From contig NCCZ01000003.1 in NCBI GenBank assembly GCA_002279935.1, positions 1 through 64,000 of the forward strand: a stretch of DNA of 64,000 nucleotides, written 5' to 3'. This DNA comes from Hyphomicrobium sp. 12-62-95. Its GTDB lineage: Bacteria > Pseudomonadota > Alphaproteobacteria > Rhizobiales > Hyphomicrobiaceae. The stretch's first letter is position 1; the number at the start of each line of letters is the position of its first letter. The position numbers and the translations under genes are program-made. Shown here piece by piece: positions 63,662 to 64,000 of the stretch. The notes below the pieces were generated by a model. It saw only the letters and a program-made list of their open reading frames with translations. It was not told the origin of the DNA and searched no databases.

Positions 63662-63997
63662 TCAATTCGGCCGCCGCTGACCCGCCTCCCAGCGACAATC
63701 GCCAGGAGGAGCGCTTTCGGCGAAATCCTCGATCAAGCCGCCGAGCTTCTGCCAATCGCTGCTGTCGCTACGGCCGATCTTGCTCAATTGCAATTCATGC
63801 AGTTTCAGGCGTTGCAGCAATTGCTGCCCCTTGAGGTCTAGATCGCCCGCTCCATGTTCAGCCTCGAGACTTCCGATCAGCTTCAAGACGATTTCCTGAT
63901 ACCGGCCGCCCTGGATCAGAAGCAACGCCGGCAAAATCTGCCGCAACTCATCAGCCACCTCTTCGATGGCATCGGCCGGAAATTCCTCATGCCGCAT
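63662..63997 (-). CDS. Hypothetical protein at the window edge (possibly partial)
   Basis: This protein has 111 residues in the window and begins MRHEEFPADAIEEVADELRQ if the ATG at 63997 is the start. The frame may continue past the edge. It is helical and charged (LLLIQGGRYQEIVLKLIGSLEAEHGAGDLDLKGQQLLQRLKLHEL). It ends in a strong terminator at 63611. No family was recognised. Confidence 0.55.
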   Translation of the reverse strand: MRHEEFPADAIEEVADELRQILPALLLIQGGRYQEIVLKLIGSLEAEHGAGDLDLKGQQLLQRLKLHELQLSKIGRSDSSDWQKLGGLIEDFAESAPPGDCRWEAGQRRPN

Positions 63998-64000
63998 CGC

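Overview
The window is GC-rich, gene-dense DNA from an alphaproteobacterium, most likely of the order Hyphomicrobiales. The signs are a trp-operon-type Usg protein, phasin-type and DUF465 small proteins, a nadD-rsfS-rlmH operon, three genes of the ethylmalonyl-CoA pathway (mcd, ccr, ecm), a TadG-like protein, and extragenic palindromes of the type 'GTCATCCCGG...CCGGGACCCA'. The genus cannot be fixed from the sequence alone. There is no phage, plasmid, IS element, CRISPR array or rRNA; one tRNA (Leu, anticodon CAA) is present.

Layout. 1-5.2 kb: the tail of a gene, a cyclic-nucleotide-binding-fold protein, and a large RTX/cadherin-like surface protein whose frame is broken twice. 5.7-8.4 kb: a P2-type cation ATPase. 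8.7-16.7 kb: a molybdenum-enzyme neighbourhood (iorA-iorB-like oxidoreductase, MocA-like cytidylyltransferase, MogA) with an arsenite methyltransferase overlapping mocA, a phasin, a GNAT protein, a DUF465 protein and Usg. 16.8-23.6 kb: a frame-broken small gene, a lone lpxD, cspA, ppk2 behind a perfect FNR/FixK-type box, and a periplasmic-binding-protein/pentameric-ligand-gated-channel fusion. A cluster of dispersed palindromes follows. 23.6-38.6 kb: lepA, a Met-rich protein, a SulP transporter, two MltB-family lytic transglycosylases, a DM13 protein, a serine protease, nadD-rsfS-rlmH, a DUF937-OmpA protein, an SDR and a BtuF-like protein. 38.8-46.5 kb: a META-domain protein, mcd, YihY, ccr and ecm, giving much of the ethylmalonyl-CoA route for acetyl-CoA assimilation. 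46.5-51.3 kb: small proteins, tRNA-Leu, a DacA-type carboxypeptidase, a Wzx-like flippase and a CAP-domain lipoprotein. 51.7-56.3 kb: a two-gene unit made of a winged-helix-like protein and a 1130-residue protein with two P-loop ATPase modules, the second HerA/FtsK-like. 56.3-57.1 kb: a gap with consecutive strong hairpins, including a UUCG tetraloop, and a 30-codon membrane-peptide ORF. 57.1-64 kb: an anti-sigma/ECF sigma pair, a divergent GT51-transpeptidase, a FAH-family enzyme, a TadG-like vWA protein and one more hypothetical gene.

Most of the window is ordinary chromosomal housekeeping. Three places deserve closest attention: the PBP-channel fusion (20380-22644), the winged-helix plus dual-ATPase pair (51742-56295), and the structured non-coding segment behind that pair (56719-57076). 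Functional calls are from motif recognition by eye; no database search was possible.
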